A stretch of DNA of 42,220 nucleotides from Bordetella parapertussis. GTDB lineage: Bacteria; Pseudomonadota; Gammaproteobacteria; Burkholderiales; SG8-41. The notes under the pieces are model-generated. The model searched no databases. It was not told the DNA's origin and was given only the letters and a program-made list of their open reading frames with translations. Location: contig CAMBGJ010000003.1 in the NCBI GenBank assembly GCA_945865805.1, forward strand, positions 1-42,220, given 5' to 3'. The translations under genes were made by a program, and so were the position numbers. Positions 23,861 to 32,235 of this stretch are shown here, one piece after another; positions within the stretch are counted from its first letter, which is position 1, and every line of letters starts with the position of its first letter.

Positions 23861-24211
23861 ATGCCCGGCGTTTCCATACATGGGGTCGATGTCTCGCGCG
23901 GCGTGGTGGCGGCGGGCATGCAGGTCGAGTTGTATGCGCTGACGCCGCAACGCCAACTCATCGCCTCGGGCTTATTGGCGGCCAGTGGCGTGCTCGACAA
24001 AGGCGCTTTGAGCGCACGTATGGCCGGCGGCGAGTACGAAGCGGTGTTTCATGTGGCGGCTTGGTACCGTGCGCAAGGCGTGGCGTTGCCGCAGACGCCA
24101 TTTCTTGATGTCGTGCATTACCACTTCGGCATCGACGACCCACAACAGCACTATCACCTGCCGTTCAAGTGCACGCCGTGGGGGTATTCCTGTTTTCGCG
24201 GCGGGGCTTAA
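23861..24211 (+). CDS. HIUase-like transthyretin-family protein lacking catalytic residues
   Basis: This 116-residue paralogue of UraH keeps His7 (SIHGVD) and His97/His99 (HYH). The catalytic Arg of DGR is lost (residues 41-48 read ASGVLDKG), and the C-terminal YRGS is replaced by FRGG plus Ala. Identity to UraH is low outside the core (EYEAVF, HYHLPFKC, PWGYS). It probably no longer hydrolyses hydroxyisourate as UraH does. Options are a ligand-binding or regulatory partner, a different hydrolase, or a mixed tetramer with UraH. It follows the Bug gene by ten bases and ends three bases from convergent gpt. Confidence 0.85.
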   Translation: MPGVSIHGVDVSRGVVAAGMQVELYALTPQRQLIASGLLAASGVLDKGALSARMAGGEYEAVFHVAAWYRAQGVALPQTPFLDVVHYHFGIDDPQQHYHLPFKCTPWGYSCFRGGA

Positions 24212-24214
24212 CCC

Positions 24215-24748
24215 CTAGGTCACGTCGGGCATCGGCAGCTTCAACTCCATCTGCGGCCTGTCCTTGATGGGTGTGGAGAACTGGTATTCGATGTCCCACG
24301 GGAAGTGGATCCACTTGTTCTGCTTGAATTCCTTGACGAAGGTATCGACGATGGGGCGGCCCGCAGGTTTGGCGTAGAGCGTGGCGAAATGTGCCTTGGG
24401 TACCATGCGGCGTACCAGTTGCGCGGTCTTGCCAGTGTCCACCAAGTCATCGATCAAGAGCCAGCCAGCACCATCGCCATCAAAACGCTTGAGCACTTGC
24501 AGTTCGCCGCTGACGTTTTCGGCGCTACCGCTTGTGGTTGAGCCGTAACTCACCACACACACGGTGTCGATCAGGCGCACGTCGAGTTCGCGCGCTACCA
24601 GCGCCGCCGGTATCAACCCGCCGCGGGTGATGGCGATGATGCCTTTCCAGCGGCCGACTTCGTGCAGCAACATCGACAGATAACGCGCGTCGCGATGCAG
24701 TTCGGGCCAGGAGATGACGATATCGTCTTCGTAGGGGTTGCGTATCAT
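24215..24748 (-). CDS. gpt: xanthine-guanine phosphoribosyltransferase
   Basis: This 177-residue type I phosphoribosyltransferase similar to Gpt transfers ribose phosphate from PRPP to xanthine or guanine. VISWPELHRDARYL at the N-terminus, IAITRGGLIPAALVARELDV and the PRPP loop LLIDDLVDTGKT are diagnostic. It is about 25 residues longer than E. coli Gpt because of an extended C-terminus. It is the last gene of the minus-strand group SBP-ATPase-permease-gpt, three bases after the permease, which suggests that the transporter brings in a purine base for salvage. The convergent HIUase-like gene ends three bases away. Confidence 0.9.
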   Translation of the reverse strand: MIRNPYEDDIVISWPELHRDARYLSMLLHEVGRWKGIIAITRGGLIPAALVARELDVRLIDTVCVVSYGSTTSGSAENVSGELQVLKRFDGDGAGWLLIDDLVDTGKTAQLVRRMVPKAHFATLYAKPAGRPIVDTFVKEFKQNKWIHFPWDIEYQFSTPIKDRPQMELKLPMPDVT

Positions 24749-24751
24749 AGG

Positions 24752-25522
24752 TTACCGATTTTGCCCGCGAAATGCCCATCCGGTGAAGCGCTGTTCGATA
24801 AGCACCGTGGCCGCGTAGAGCACAATGCCAAGGAAGGCGAGCACCAGCAGCCCGGCAAATACGATCTGCACTTGAAAGCCCGCCTGCGCGTCAAGCATCA
24901 ACTTGCCGATGCCCTTGTTGGCACCCACCGTCTCAGACACCACCGCGCCGACAAATGCCAGCGTGATCGCTACTTTCAACGAGCCAAAGAAATACGGCAT
25001 CGAGCGCGGAATGCCCACCTTGCGCATGATGTCGAGCTTGGAGGCCCCCAGCGCACGCAGCACGTCTTCGAGCTCCGGCTCGGTGGTGGCAAGGCCCGTG
25101 GCGACGTTCACCACGATGGGGAAAAATGAAATCAGAAACGCGGTGATCACCGCAGGCACTTCGCCCAGGCCAAACCACAGGATCAGCACCGGCACCACCG
25201 CCACCTTGGGGATGGAGTTAAAACCCACCAGCACCGGGTAGATGCCGGCGTAGATGGCGCGATGCCAGCCCACGGCGATGCCCAGCAGCAAACCAAACAC
25301 CGTCGCAATCAGAAAGCCCGCCATCGTGGTCCACAGCGTCACCCAGGAATTTTCGACGATGGGTTTGCGGTATTTCCACAGCGCTTCAAAAATCTCCGTG
25401 GGCGCGGGCAGGATGGTGGGTGGTATCTTGAATAAGCGGCATGCAAGCTCCCACAGCAGGAACAACGCAATGGTGAAGGCCAGTGGGGGTAGTACGCGGC
25501 TCATGAAAATTTCGCGGTTCAT
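24752..25522 (-). CDS. ABC transporter permease (taurate/nitrate/pyrimidine type)
   Basis: This 256-residue inner-membrane permease of the SsuC/TauC/ThiX family has six predicted helices. The cytoplasmic EAA loop that docks with the ATPase is LRALGASKLDIMRKVGIPRS, at about residues 160-180. The start at 25522 lies one base after the TGA of the ATPase gene (TGACATG); a slightly longer frame begins inside that gene. It works with the ATPase upstream and the periplasmic binding protein two genes up. Co-transcription with gpt points to a nucleobase-type substrate, though aliphatic sulfonates and thiamine precursors use similar permeases. Confidence 0.9.
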   Translation of the reverse strand: MNREIFMSRVLPPLAFTIALFLLWELACRLFKIPPTILPAPTEIFEALWKYRKPIVENSWVTLWTTMAGFLIATVFGLLLGIAVGWHRAIYAGIYPVLVGFNSIPKVAVVPVLILWFGLGEVPAVITAFLISFFPIVVNVATGLATTEPELEDVLRALGASKLDIMRKVGIPRSMPYFFGSLKVAITLAFVGAVVSETVGANKGIGKLMLDAQAGFQVQIVFAGLLVLAFLGIVLYAATVLIEQRFTGWAFRGQNR

Positions 25523-25523
25523 G

Positions 25524-26306
25524 TCAGTGCTTCCCGCCAATCAACGAGCGCAGTTCATGCACGATAGCCTGAAACGGCGCGGTGTAAGTGACATCCAAAT
25601 CACGCGGGCGCGGCAGGTTCACCTCGCAGCGTTTAAGGATGCGACCGGGGCGGTTGGACATCACGTATACCGTGTCGGCGAGGAATACCGCCTCGCGTAA
25701 ATCATGCGTGACCAGCATCACTGTCACGCTACGTTCAGCCTGAATGTCGCGCAGCGTGCACCACAGTTCCTCGCGGGTGAAGGCGTCGAGTGCGCCGAAC
25801 GGTTCGTCCAGCATGAGGATTTCGGGTTCGTGGATCAGCGCGCGGCAAATGGACGTGCGCTGTTGCATGCCACCGGAGAGTTCCCACGGGAATTTCTCGG
25901 TGAAGCCGGTGAGGCCCACGGAGTTCAACAACTGTATGGCTTTTTCGCGGTACTGCTTGCGTTCGCGGCCAATGCGCGAGCGATGGGGTTGCACGATTTC
26001 CAGCGGCAACAGCACGTTATCCACGCAGTTACGCCAAGGCAGTAAGTTGCTATTCTGAAACGCCATGCCCACCGAACGCAGCGGGCCATTGACGGGTTTG
26101 CCCTCGATGGTGAGCCGGCCCGATGCGGGCGGGTGCAGTCCGGAGATCAGTTTCATCAACGAGCTTTTGCCGCAGCCCGAGGGGCCGACCACCGCGATGA
26201 ATTCGCCTTTATTGACGGACAGCGTGACGCTATCGATGGCGCGTACGGATTGCTCGCCACGACCGTAGGCCATGGAGACGTCGTCGAGTTCTACGAGAGG
26301 TTGCAT
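25524..26306 (-). CDS. ABC transporter ATP-binding protein
   Basis: This 260-residue ATPase of the SsuB/TauB type has Walker A GPSGCGKSS, a Q-loop in AFQNSNLLPW, signature LSGGMQQR, Walker B ILMLDEPFGALD and the switch His in VTHD. It powers the neighbouring permease. Start choice: the ATG at 26306 lies 12 bases from a GGGAG, while a TTG at 26312 has the better 6-base spacing and adds two residues. The gap to the binding-protein gene upstream is 55 bp and holds no clear terminator, so the three transporter genes and gpt form one operon. Confidence 0.93.
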   Translation of the reverse strand: MQPLVELDDVSMAYGRGEQSVRAIDSVTLSVNKGEFIAVVGPSGCGKSSLMKLISGLHPPASGRLTIEGKPVNGPLRSVGMAFQNSNLLPWRNCVDNVLLPLEIVQPHRSRIGRERKQYREKAIQLLNSVGLTGFTEKFPWELSGGMQQRTSICRALIHEPEILMLDEPFGALDAFTREELWCTLRDIQAERSVTVMLVTHDLREAVFLADTVYVMSNRPGRILKRCEVNLPRPRDLDVTYTAPFQAIVHELRSLIGGKH

Positions 26307-26361
26307 GAACAAAAGTATCTCCCGCCCTTGCGTGGCTTATGGCGCGGAGGAAGGAACGGAG

Positions 26362-27360
26362 TTACTTCGCCAAGCGCTGATCACGCGGCGGCAGATACTG
26401 CTCAGTGAAGATATCCGCTGCCTTGGGTTTGTTGGTGTAAGTGAAGGTCAACCCAATCTGCTCGATCGAGCGTTCGAGGCGCTTCATGTCCACACCACCG
26501 AGCCCGGCTTTCAGCACGTCGGGCGAGACGAAGTTACGCTCGATGGCGAGCTTTAAACGTTCGAGTTCGACATCGCGATTGGCAATGGCGTTGCGCTTCA
26601 TCAACGAATCAATCGCCGTTTCCGGGCTTTTGATGGTGTCTTGTATGCCGCGCAGGGTGGCGCGCACAAAACCCGCCACGGCCTTGGGGTTGGCCTTGGC
26701 GAAATCCGGGTTGACGAGGATCACGTTGCCGTAAAGGTCCACACCAAAGTCGCGCATCATCAGCACGGTGATGTCTTCGGCCTTCACGCCGTTGGCTTTC
26801 AAGTTCATAAACGACGAGAACCAGAAACCGGTGATGGCGTCCACCTTGCCTTGCGCCAACATCGGTTCACGCACCGGGAAGCCGACGTTCTCGACCTTGA
26901 CCTTGGCGGCGTCGATCTTGTTGGCGTTGACAAAAATCGGCCACTGCGCGAACGCGCCATCGGCGGCAGGCGCACCCAGCGTCTTGCCTTCGAGGTCTTT
27001 CGGTTTGGCGATGCCGGATTTCTTCAGCGCCACCACCGAGAACGCGGGCGTGTCATACACCATCATTACCGCCTGGATGGCGGCGTTCTTGGGGTTGTCG
27101 CGGTATTTGATCAGCGAGTTGATATCGGCAAAACCAAACGGGTAGTTGCCGGAGGCCACGCGATTGATGCCTTCGACCGAGCCAGAACCCGGATCAATGG
27201 TGACATCCAGCCCCTCGGCTTTGTAGTAACCCTTGTCGATGGCCACAAAATAGGGCGCAGCGGGCCCCTCGAAGCGCCAATCCAGTGCAAAACGAATGGG
27301 CGTCTGGGCATGGGCAATAGCGCAAACCAGGGTAGCAAACAGCACAGCGATCAAGCGCAT
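26362..27360 (-). CDS. NMT1/SsuA-type periplasmic substrate-binding protein
   Basis: This 332-residue ABC substrate-binding protein has a signal peptide (MRLIAVLFATLVCAIAHAQ) and mature start TPIRFALDWRFEGPAAPYFV, which resembles the NMT1/THI5-like family (ThiY, hydroxymethylpyrimidine binders) more than sulfonate binders. AIDKGYYKAEGLDVTIDPG and GSVEGINRVASGNYPFG are the phosphate-less ligand loops of that family. A GGAG seven bases before the ATG fixes the start at 27360, although the frame is open further up. It is the first gene of the transporter-gpt operon. A pyrimidine or purine base is the most reasonable ligand by combining family and neighbours. Confidence 0.9.
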   Translation of the reverse strand: MRLIAVLFATLVCAIAHAQTPIRFALDWRFEGPAAPYFVAIDKGYYKAEGLDVTIDPGSGSVEGINRVASGNYPFGFADINSLIKYRDNPKNAAIQAVMMVYDTPAFSVVALKKSGIAKPKDLEGKTLGAPAADGAFAQWPIFVNANKIDAAKVKVENVGFPVREPMLAQGKVDAITGFWFSSFMNLKANGVKAEDITVLMMRDFGVDLYGNVILVNPDFAKANPKAVAGFVRATLRGIQDTIKSPETAIDSLMKRNAIANRDVELERLKLAIERNFVSPDVLKAGLGGVDMKRLERSIEQIGLTFTYTNKPKAADIFTEQYLPPRDQRLAK

Positions 27361-27485
27361 GACATTCTCCAATACGTTACGGGAAAGGTTACGGTGGGTT
27401 GGCACCAGCGTACACCAGCCGCCCGATCGATTGTAGAGTAGTAAAGATTGGGCCAAATGGCGGGCCAACGGTGCAATAAGGGGCG

Positions 27486-28580
27486 TCAGACATTTAACCG
27501 GAAGTGCATTATATCGCCGTCCTTCACCACGTACTCCTTGCCTTCGAGACGCATTTTGCCGGCCTCCTTGGCACCGTGTTCGCCCTTGCCCGTGATGTAA
27601 TCGTTAAACGCAATCACCTCGGCGCGGATGAAGCCTTTTTCAAAATCGGTGTGGATCACGCCGGCGGCCTTGGGAGCGGTGTCGCCCAGGTGTATGGTCC
27701 ACGCGCGCACTTCCTTCGGGCCGGCGGTGAAATAGGTTTGCAAACCCAGCAAGGTGTAGCCCGCGCCGATCACGCGATCGAGGCCCGGTTCTTTCATGCC
27801 AAGGTCGGCGAGGAACACGGCCTTGTCTTCGTCGCTCATGTCGGCGATTTCCGCTTCGATGGCGGCGCACACCGCCACCACCGGCGCGCGCTCGGCCTCG
27901 GCGTACTTGCGCACCGCATCCAAGTGCGGGTTGTTTTCAAAGCCGCCTTCCTTGACGTTGGCGACGAACATCGCGGGCTTGTCGGTGATAAGGCACAGCG
28001 GCTTTAAAATCACCTTTTCTTCTTCGTAGAGATCGAGCGAACGCACCGGCTTCGCTTCGTTCAGCACCGTCCGGCATTTCTCGAGCACGGCCATGATGCG
28101 CTGTGCTTCCTTGTCGCCGCCCGCCTTGGCGACCTTGGCATATTTGGCGATTTGTTTGTCCACCGCCGCAAGATCGGCGAGCGCGAGTTCGGTGTTGATG
28201 GTTTCGATGTCGGACACCGGATCGATTTTGCCTGACACATGCACCACGTTTTCGTCGTCAAAGCAGCGCACCACGTGGGCGATGGCGTCGGTCTCGCGGA
28301 TGTTGGCGAGAAACTGATTGCCCAACCCTTCGCCCTTGGACGCGCCTGCCACCAGCCCGGCAATATCGACGAACTCCACCACCGCCGGAATCAGCTTCTC
28401 GGGTTTGGCGAGTGCCGCCAGTTGCCCCAGACGCGCATCCGGTACCTCGACGATGCCGACGTTGGGTTCGATGGTGCAGAACGGATAATTTTCCGCCGCG
28501 ATGCCGGCTTTGGTCAGCGCGTTGAACAGCGTGGATTTGCCGACATTGGGTAGACCGACGATACCGCATTTTAGTGACAT
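27486..28580 (-). CDS. ychF: ribosome-associated ATPase YchF
   Basis: This 364-residue Obg-family P-loop protein prefers ATP and binds ribosomes; it is involved in translation and in repressing the oxidative stress response. The P-loop is GLPNVGKST, switch segments are [13 protein letters not shown] and [18 protein letters not shown], and the C-terminal TGS domain ends [17 protein letters not shown] precedes the ATG. The gene is downstream of pth, as in many betaproteobacteria, but separated by a 100-bp inverted repeat that would fold in a joint transcript. The sequence shows no abnormality. Confidence 0.96.
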   Translation of the reverse strand: MSLKCGIVGLPNVGKSTLFNALTKAGIAAENYPFCTIEPNVGIVEVPDARLGQLAALAKPEKLIPAVVEFVDIAGLVAGASKGEGLGNQFLANIRETDAIAHVVRCFDDENVVHVSGKIDPVSDIETINTELALADLAAVDKQIAKYAKVAKAGGDKEAQRIMAVLEKCRTVLNEAKPVRSLDLYEEEKVILKPLCLITDKPAMFVANVKEGGFENNPHLDAVRKYAEAERAPVVAVCAAIEAEIADMSDEDKAVFLADLGMKEPGLDRVIGAGYTLLGLQTYFTAGPKEVRAWTIHLGDTAPKAAGVIHTDFEKGFIRAEVIAFNDYITGKGEHGAKEAGKMRLEGKEYVVKDGDIMHFRLNV

Positions 28581-28590
28581 GATGACTTCC

Positions 28591-28695
28591 GTTAACAGTA
28601 AACAGTGAACAGTAAACCGTCGCCATCCTGTAGGCGCCGTCCACTGCTCACTGTTTACTATTCACTGTTTACTGTTTACTGTTTACCGTTCACTG
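28591..28695. repeat. inverted array of AGTAAAC/GTTTACT units
   Basis: The left arm 28591-28620 (GTTAACAGTAAACAGTGAAC and on) and the right arm 28642-28695 (ACTGTTTACTATTCACTG and on) are near-complementary over about 30 bp, built from repeats of roughly seven bases. The right arm overlaps the last codon and TGA of pth. The hairpin would lie between pth and ychF in mRNA. Confidence 0.75.
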
Positions 28696-29274
28696 CCCTT
28701 TCGTATGCAATTTCAACATCGCTGCTTCCATCTGGTCTGCAACAATCTGCGGCCATAACGTCAGGGCGCGCGCCATCGCATCATCAATGTCCTGTTGTTC
28801 TTCCAACCGCGGCGCGTGCAGCACGTAATCCACCACTTCGCGTTCCGGGGCGGCGGTATCGCGCGGATGGCCGATGCCGATGCGCAAGCGCCAGAAATCT
28901 TGCGTGCCCAGGTTGGCGGCGATGCTTTTCAGGCCGTTGTGCCCCGATAGTCCGCCGCCGAATTTGAGCTTGGCGCCACCCGCCGGCAGATCCAGTTCGT
29001 CGTGTGCGACTAGAATTTCCCTGGGTGCCACTTTGTAATAATTTGCCAGCGCCGCAACGGCCTGGCCGGAGTTGTTCATGAACGTTTCAGGCTTGAGCAG
29101 CCAGAGATCACCGCTGTTGGCGGAAACCTTGGCGTAGGCGCCCTGAAATCGCGATTCGCGCTTGAATGCGGCACGCTGCTGGCTGGCGATCATGTCCAGC
29201 CACCAGAATCCCGCGTTGTGGCGCGTTTTTTCGTATTTGGCGCCAGGGTTTCCCAGGCCGACAACGAGTTTCAT
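28690..29274 (-). CDS. pth: peptidyl-tRNA hydrolase
   Basis: This 194-residue Pth releases peptides from stalled peptidyl-tRNA. The N-terminal signature KLVVGLGNPGAKYEKTRHNA includes the catalytic His19 and Asn9-type contacts; FMNNSGQAV and HDELDLPAG with GGLSGHNGLKSI complete the active site. The length is normal. It stands between rplY and ychF, the common order for this phylum. The 3' end overlaps the AGTAAAC repeat, and its upstream gap carries the rplY terminator, so pth and ychF may have a promoter of their own within 29275-29340. Confidence 0.96.
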   Translation of the reverse strand: MKLVVGLGNPGAKYEKTRHNAGFWWLDMIASQQRAAFKRESRFQGAYAKVSANSGDLWLLKPETFMNNSGQAVAALANYYKVAPREILVAHDELDLPAGGAKLKFGGGLSGHNGLKSIAANLGTQDFWRLRIGIGHPRDTAAPEREVVDYVLHAPRLEEQQDIDDAMARALTLWPQIVADQMEAAMLKLHTKGQ

Positions 29275-29302
29275 GGTGCCTTGTAACGGAAAAAGTCTCG
29301 AT

Positions 29303-29339
29303 AAAAAAAGCCCGCCATATCCTTAAGACAGGGCGGGCT
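29303..29339 (-). terminator. Rho-independent terminator after rplY
   Basis: On the minus strand AGCCCGCC and GGCGGGCT form an 8-bp GC-rich stem with a 15-base loop, followed directly by seven T. It lies about 20 bp after the rplY stop codon. Confidence 0.85.
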
Positions 29340-29357
29340 GGGCGGAAAACGGCGCTG

Positions 29358-30083
29358 TTACTTGCCGCCTTCTTTCTTGGCCGCCGGTTCTTTCTTGGGG
29401 GCTTCTTTCTTTCCGCCATCTTTGGTGCTGCCGCCGCCTGCTGCCGCATCTTCCGGTTTCTGGCCGGTGATCTCGGTGGCCTTGGCGCCAACAACGGCGT
29501 CGTCGGCGGGCGCTTCTTTCGGCATCTGCACGGTAACCACGCCGGGGTTTTCTTTTTTCCAGCGCGGAATTGCCTCCACCCCTTTGGGGAAGGTAATGTC
29601 GTTGACGTGCATCGAATGGGCGACTTGCAGGTCTTTGACGTCGACTTCGATGAATTCCGGCAGATCATCCGGCAGACACAGAATTTCGAGTTCGTTGATG
29701 ATGTGTTGCACCACGCCGCCACCGGCTTTGACGCCCACGCAGATATCGGCGTTGACGAAGTGCAGCGGCACTTTCATGTGGATTTTCTTGTTCTTGTCGA
29801 CACGCTGAAAATCGACGTGCAGCGCGATCGGTTTGAACGGGTGCATCTGGAAATCGCGCAGCAGCGCGGGCGTGGTCACGCCATCGACGGTGACATCCAG
29901 CACCGACGCGTGAAACACTTCCAGCTTGAGATGGCGCAATATCGCGGCCTGATCGACTTCGACCTTTTGCACCGGTTGATCCGCCCCGTAAATAATGCCG
30001 GGGACGCGCCCGCTGGTACGCAGGCGGCGGCTCGCACTCGTGCCCTGTTTCGTACGCGGGTAGGCAGTTACAGCTATCTTCAT
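29358..30083 (-). CDS. rplY: 50S ribosomal protein bL25 (CTC form)
   Basis: This 241-residue bL25/Ctc long form binds 5S rRNA. The N-terminal L25 domain (MKIAVTAYPRTKQGTSASRR, RVPGIIYG, HVDFQRVD) is followed by the TL5/CTC beta domain (IHMKVPLHFVNAD to NDITFPKGVEAIP) and a low-complexity, lysine-, alanine- and glycine-rich tail from about residue 205. It follows prs with an 80-bp gap and ends before a clear terminator. The tail is typical of betaproteobacterial CTC proteins. Confidence 0.96.
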   Translation of the reverse strand: MKIAVTAYPRTKQGTSASRRLRTSGRVPGIIYGADQPVQKVEVDQAAILRHLKLEVFHASVLDVTVDGVTTPALLRDFQMHPFKPIALHVDFQRVDKNKKIHMKVPLHFVNADICVGVKAGGGVVQHIINELEILCLPDDLPEFIEVDVKDLQVAHSMHVNDITFPKGVEAIPRWKKENPGVVTVQMPKEAPADDAVVGAKATEITGQKPEDAAAGGGSTKDGGKKEAPKKEPAAKKEGGK

Positions 30084-30163
30084 TACAGTCTCCAGAAATT
30101 CGGAACGTCCGCGACCAGATCGCCCCTGATTAAAATACCTTAAAAATCAACAAGTTACTACAC

Positions 30164-31111
30164 TTACTCCACAAACAACGAACTCACCGAATCATCCGCG
30201 CTGATACGCCGCACGGTTTCGGCGAACAAGCCGGCGATACTCAGCACGCGTATGCGGCTGCACGCCTTGGCGTCATCCCGCAGCGGGATGGTGTCGGTAA
30301 CCACCAGTTCATCCAGCTCAGAACTTGAAATTCTTTCGATGGCTTTGCCCGACAGCACCGGGTGCGTGCAATACGCCATCACCTTGGCCGCGCCACGTTT
30401 TTTGAGCGCTGCAGCGGCTTCGCATAAGGTGTTGGCGGTATCCACCATGTCATCGATGATCACGCAGTTGCGGCCTTCGATTTCGCCGATGATGTTCATC
30501 ACCGTGGCGACGTTCGGGCGCGGGCGGCGTTTATCGATAATCGCCAGATCGGCCTCCAGCCGCTTGGCCAGTGCACGCGCGCGCACCACGCCGCCGACGT
30601 CGGGTGACACCACCACCAACCCTTCGTAATTCTTGCGCCACACATCGGAAAGCAGCACCGGGCCGGAGTAAATGTTATCTACCGGAATATCAAAAAACCC
30701 CTGGATCTGCTCGCTATGCAAATCCATCGTCAGCACGCGATCGACACCCACCGTGGTGAGCATATTGGCCACCACCTTGGCGGTGATCGGCACCCGCGCC
30801 GAGCTCGGCCGGCGATCCTGCCGCGCATACCCCATATAGGGGATGGCCGCAGTGATGCGTCCGGCGGACGCGCGCTTCAGGCCATCCACCATCACCAGCA
30901 ATTCCATCAGATTGTCATTGGTGGGCTGGCAGATCGATTGCAGCACGAACACATCGCGGCCGCGCACGTTTTCGAGGATTTCCACCATCACTTCGCCGTC
31001 GGAAAAACGCCCGACCTTGGCGCGCCCCAGCGTCACGTGCAAATGCCCGGCGACATCTTCCGCCAATTGCGGTATCGCATTGCCGGTAAACACCATCAGA
31101 CGATCAAGCAT
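30164..31111 (-). CDS. prs: ribose-phosphate pyrophosphokinase
   Basis: This 315-residue PRPP synthetase makes PRPP from ribose 5-phosphate and ATP for purine, pyrimidine, histidine and NAD synthesis and for salvage enzymes such as Gpt. The family blocks [44 protein letters not shown] and the PRPP loop [13 protein letters not shown] are intact. It is preceded by tRNA-Gln, 62 bp upstream on the same strand, in the arrangement ispE-tRNA-Gln-prs-rplY seen widely in betaproteobacteria. The tRNA and prs may be processed from one transcript. Confidence 0.97.
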   Translation of the reverse strand: MLDRLMVFTGNAIPQLAEDVAGHLHVTLGRAKVGRFSDGEVMVEILENVRGRDVFVLQSICQPTNDNLMELLVMVDGLKRASAGRITAAIPYMGYARQDRRPSSARVPITAKVVANMLTTVGVDRVLTMDLHSEQIQGFFDIPVDNIYSGPVLLSDVWRKNYEGLVVVSPDVGGVVRARALAKRLEADLAIIDKRRPRPNVATVMNIIGEIEGRNCVIIDDMVDTANTLCEAAAALKKRGAAKVMAYCTHPVLSGKAIERISSSELDELVVTDTIPLRDDAKACSRIRVLSIAGLFAETVRRISADDSVSSLFVE

Positions 31112-31173
31112 TATGACGCCCCGATAGAGGGATTGTGAGGAGGGCTGCTAGGAACCAGCAGCGCTGGAAATTT

Positions 31174-31248
31174 TGGCTGGGGAGGTAGGGATCGAACCTA
31201 CGAATGCCGGAATCAAAATCCGGTGCCTTACCACTTGGCGACTCCCCA
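31174..31248 (-). tRNA. tRNA-Gln (anticodon UUG)
   Basis: The minus strand folds into a cloverleaf: acceptor stem TGGGGAG with CTCCCCA, D-arm with AAGTGGTAAGG, anticodon stem CCGGA/TCCGG around the loop TTTTGAT (anticodon TTG), T-arm GTAGGTTCGATCCCTAC, discriminator G and an encoded CCA. Reads glutamine codon CAA (and CAG by wobble). An AT-rich repeat starts two bases upstream of the 5' end. Confidence 0.97.
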
Positions 31249-31250
31249 AT

Positions 31251-31276
31251 TAACTCAATTAAAACAAATACTTATA
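31251..31276 (-). repeat. AT-rich element, copy 8
   Basis: On minus it reads TATAAGTATTTGTTTTAATT then GAGTTA, ending two bases before the tRNA-Gln. On plus the A-rich strand continues into TATAATACAAT (31273-31283), the same ATACAAT extension as copy 2 and a good match to a -10 box directed into ispE antisense. Confidence 0.75.
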
Positions 31277-31286
31277 ATACAATCCC

Positions 31287-31333
31287 TGTTCGTGCCCTAC
31301 ACACAGTGTTCGTGCCCTACACACCGTGTTCGT
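31287..31333. repeat. 20-bp tandem duplication at the ispE stop codon
   Basis: TGTTCGTGCCCTACACACAG (31287-31306) is repeated as TGTTCGTGCCCTACACACCG (31307-31326), with a third partial copy TGTTCGTACAA from 31327. The ispE stop codon (31317-31319) lies in the second unit, so the duplicated sequence includes the end of the gene. Confidence 0.85.
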
Positions 31334-32219
31334 ACAACGGATGGCACGACAGCCCCTGCGCGACAAACCCCACCATGTCCGCAGGCCGCTTTTCCAGCAC
31401 TTGCCGCGCTGCCTGCTCGCTGCCGAACGACGCAAACACACAGGCACCCGAACCGGTCATCAGCGCTGGCCCGAGCCGCGTGCCCGCATGATCCGCAAGC
31501 CACGTCACGTGCCGCGCTACCTCGGGGTAAAGCCGTTCCACCAGAGGTTGCAGGTCGTTCACGAATAACTCACCGTGCCCGACACCATCAGCCCCAGAAA
31601 AGCCTTGTATTGTAACCTTTTTAGAGTCTCTTTTCAAATCCGGGTGGCTAAAGATGGCAGCGGTGGGCACCATCACCGGCGGACATAAAACCACATACCA
31701 CGCCGGCGGCAGAGTAAGTGCTGACAGTTGCTCGCCGATGCTTTCCGCCAAGGCGTTCTGGCCAAATACAAAAACCGGCACGTCAGCGCCAATTTTTACT
31801 GATAAATCAATGAGTTGTGTTCTTGGGATGGCGGTCTGCCACAGCCTGTTTAATGCCAGCAAGGTGGTCGCCGCATCGGAACTGCCGCCGCCCAGCCCGC
31901 CGCCCATCGGCAGACGCTTTTCGAGATGAATGTCCGCCCCAAGCCGCGTGCCGCTAACCTGCTGCAGCAAGCGCGCGGCGCGCACGCATAAATCAGATTC
32001 GGCGGGTACGCCGGGCACGTCGTTCACGCGAGTGATCACGCCATCGGCGCGTGCGCGAAAGCGCAGCGTGTCGCCATAGTCAATGAAACGGAAAATGGTT
32101 TGCAGCAGGTGGTAGCCATCGGCGCGACGGCCCGTCACGCGCAGCATCAGATTGAGTTTTGCGGGCGCGGGGTAGGGCGGGGAAAATGACGCGGAATCGG
32201 GCGCGGAGAATTCCGGCAT
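31317..32219 (-). CDS. ispE: 4-diphosphocytidyl-2-C-methyl-D-erythritol kinase
   Basis: This 300-residue GHMP kinase of the non-mevalonate isoprenoid pathway has the substrate region PAKLNLMLRVTGRRADGYHL, ATP loop LPMGGGLGGGSSDAATTLL and C-terminal GHMP motif MTGSGACVFASF. It lies between lolB and tRNA-Gln, the conserved order. Locally the gene is less GC-rich than its neighbours, notably around 31605-31645 and 31760-31830. The last codons are duplicated by a 20-bp tandem repeat. The chosen start (MPEFSAPDS) gives a slightly longer N-terminus than many homologues but has no better alternative in frame. Confidence 0.95.
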   Translation of the reverse strand: MPEFSAPDSASFSPPYPAPAKLNLMLRVTGRRADGYHLLQTIFRFIDYGDTLRFRARADGVITRVNDVPGVPAESDLCVRAARLLQQVSGTRLGADIHLEKRLPMGGGLGGGSSDAATTLLALNRLWQTAIPRTQLIDLSVKIGADVPVFVFGQNALAESIGEQLSALTLPPAWYVVLCPPVMVPTAAIFSHPDLKRDSKKVTIQGFSGADGVGHGELFVNDLQPLVERLYPEVARHVTWLADHAGTRLGPALMTGSGACVFASFGSEQAARQVLEKRPADMVGFVAQGLSCHPLYEHGV

Positions 32220-32235
32220 GCAACCGCCTAATTAG

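Noticed and set aside
28591-28695. CRISPR-like array
   Set aside because: Units are about seven bases, partly inverted, with no spacers and no cas genes anywhere in the window.
30125-30165. AT-rich gap between prs and rplY as a repeat copy
   Set aside because: AAAAATCAACAAGTTAC shares a few bases with the core but has mismatches at most key positions.
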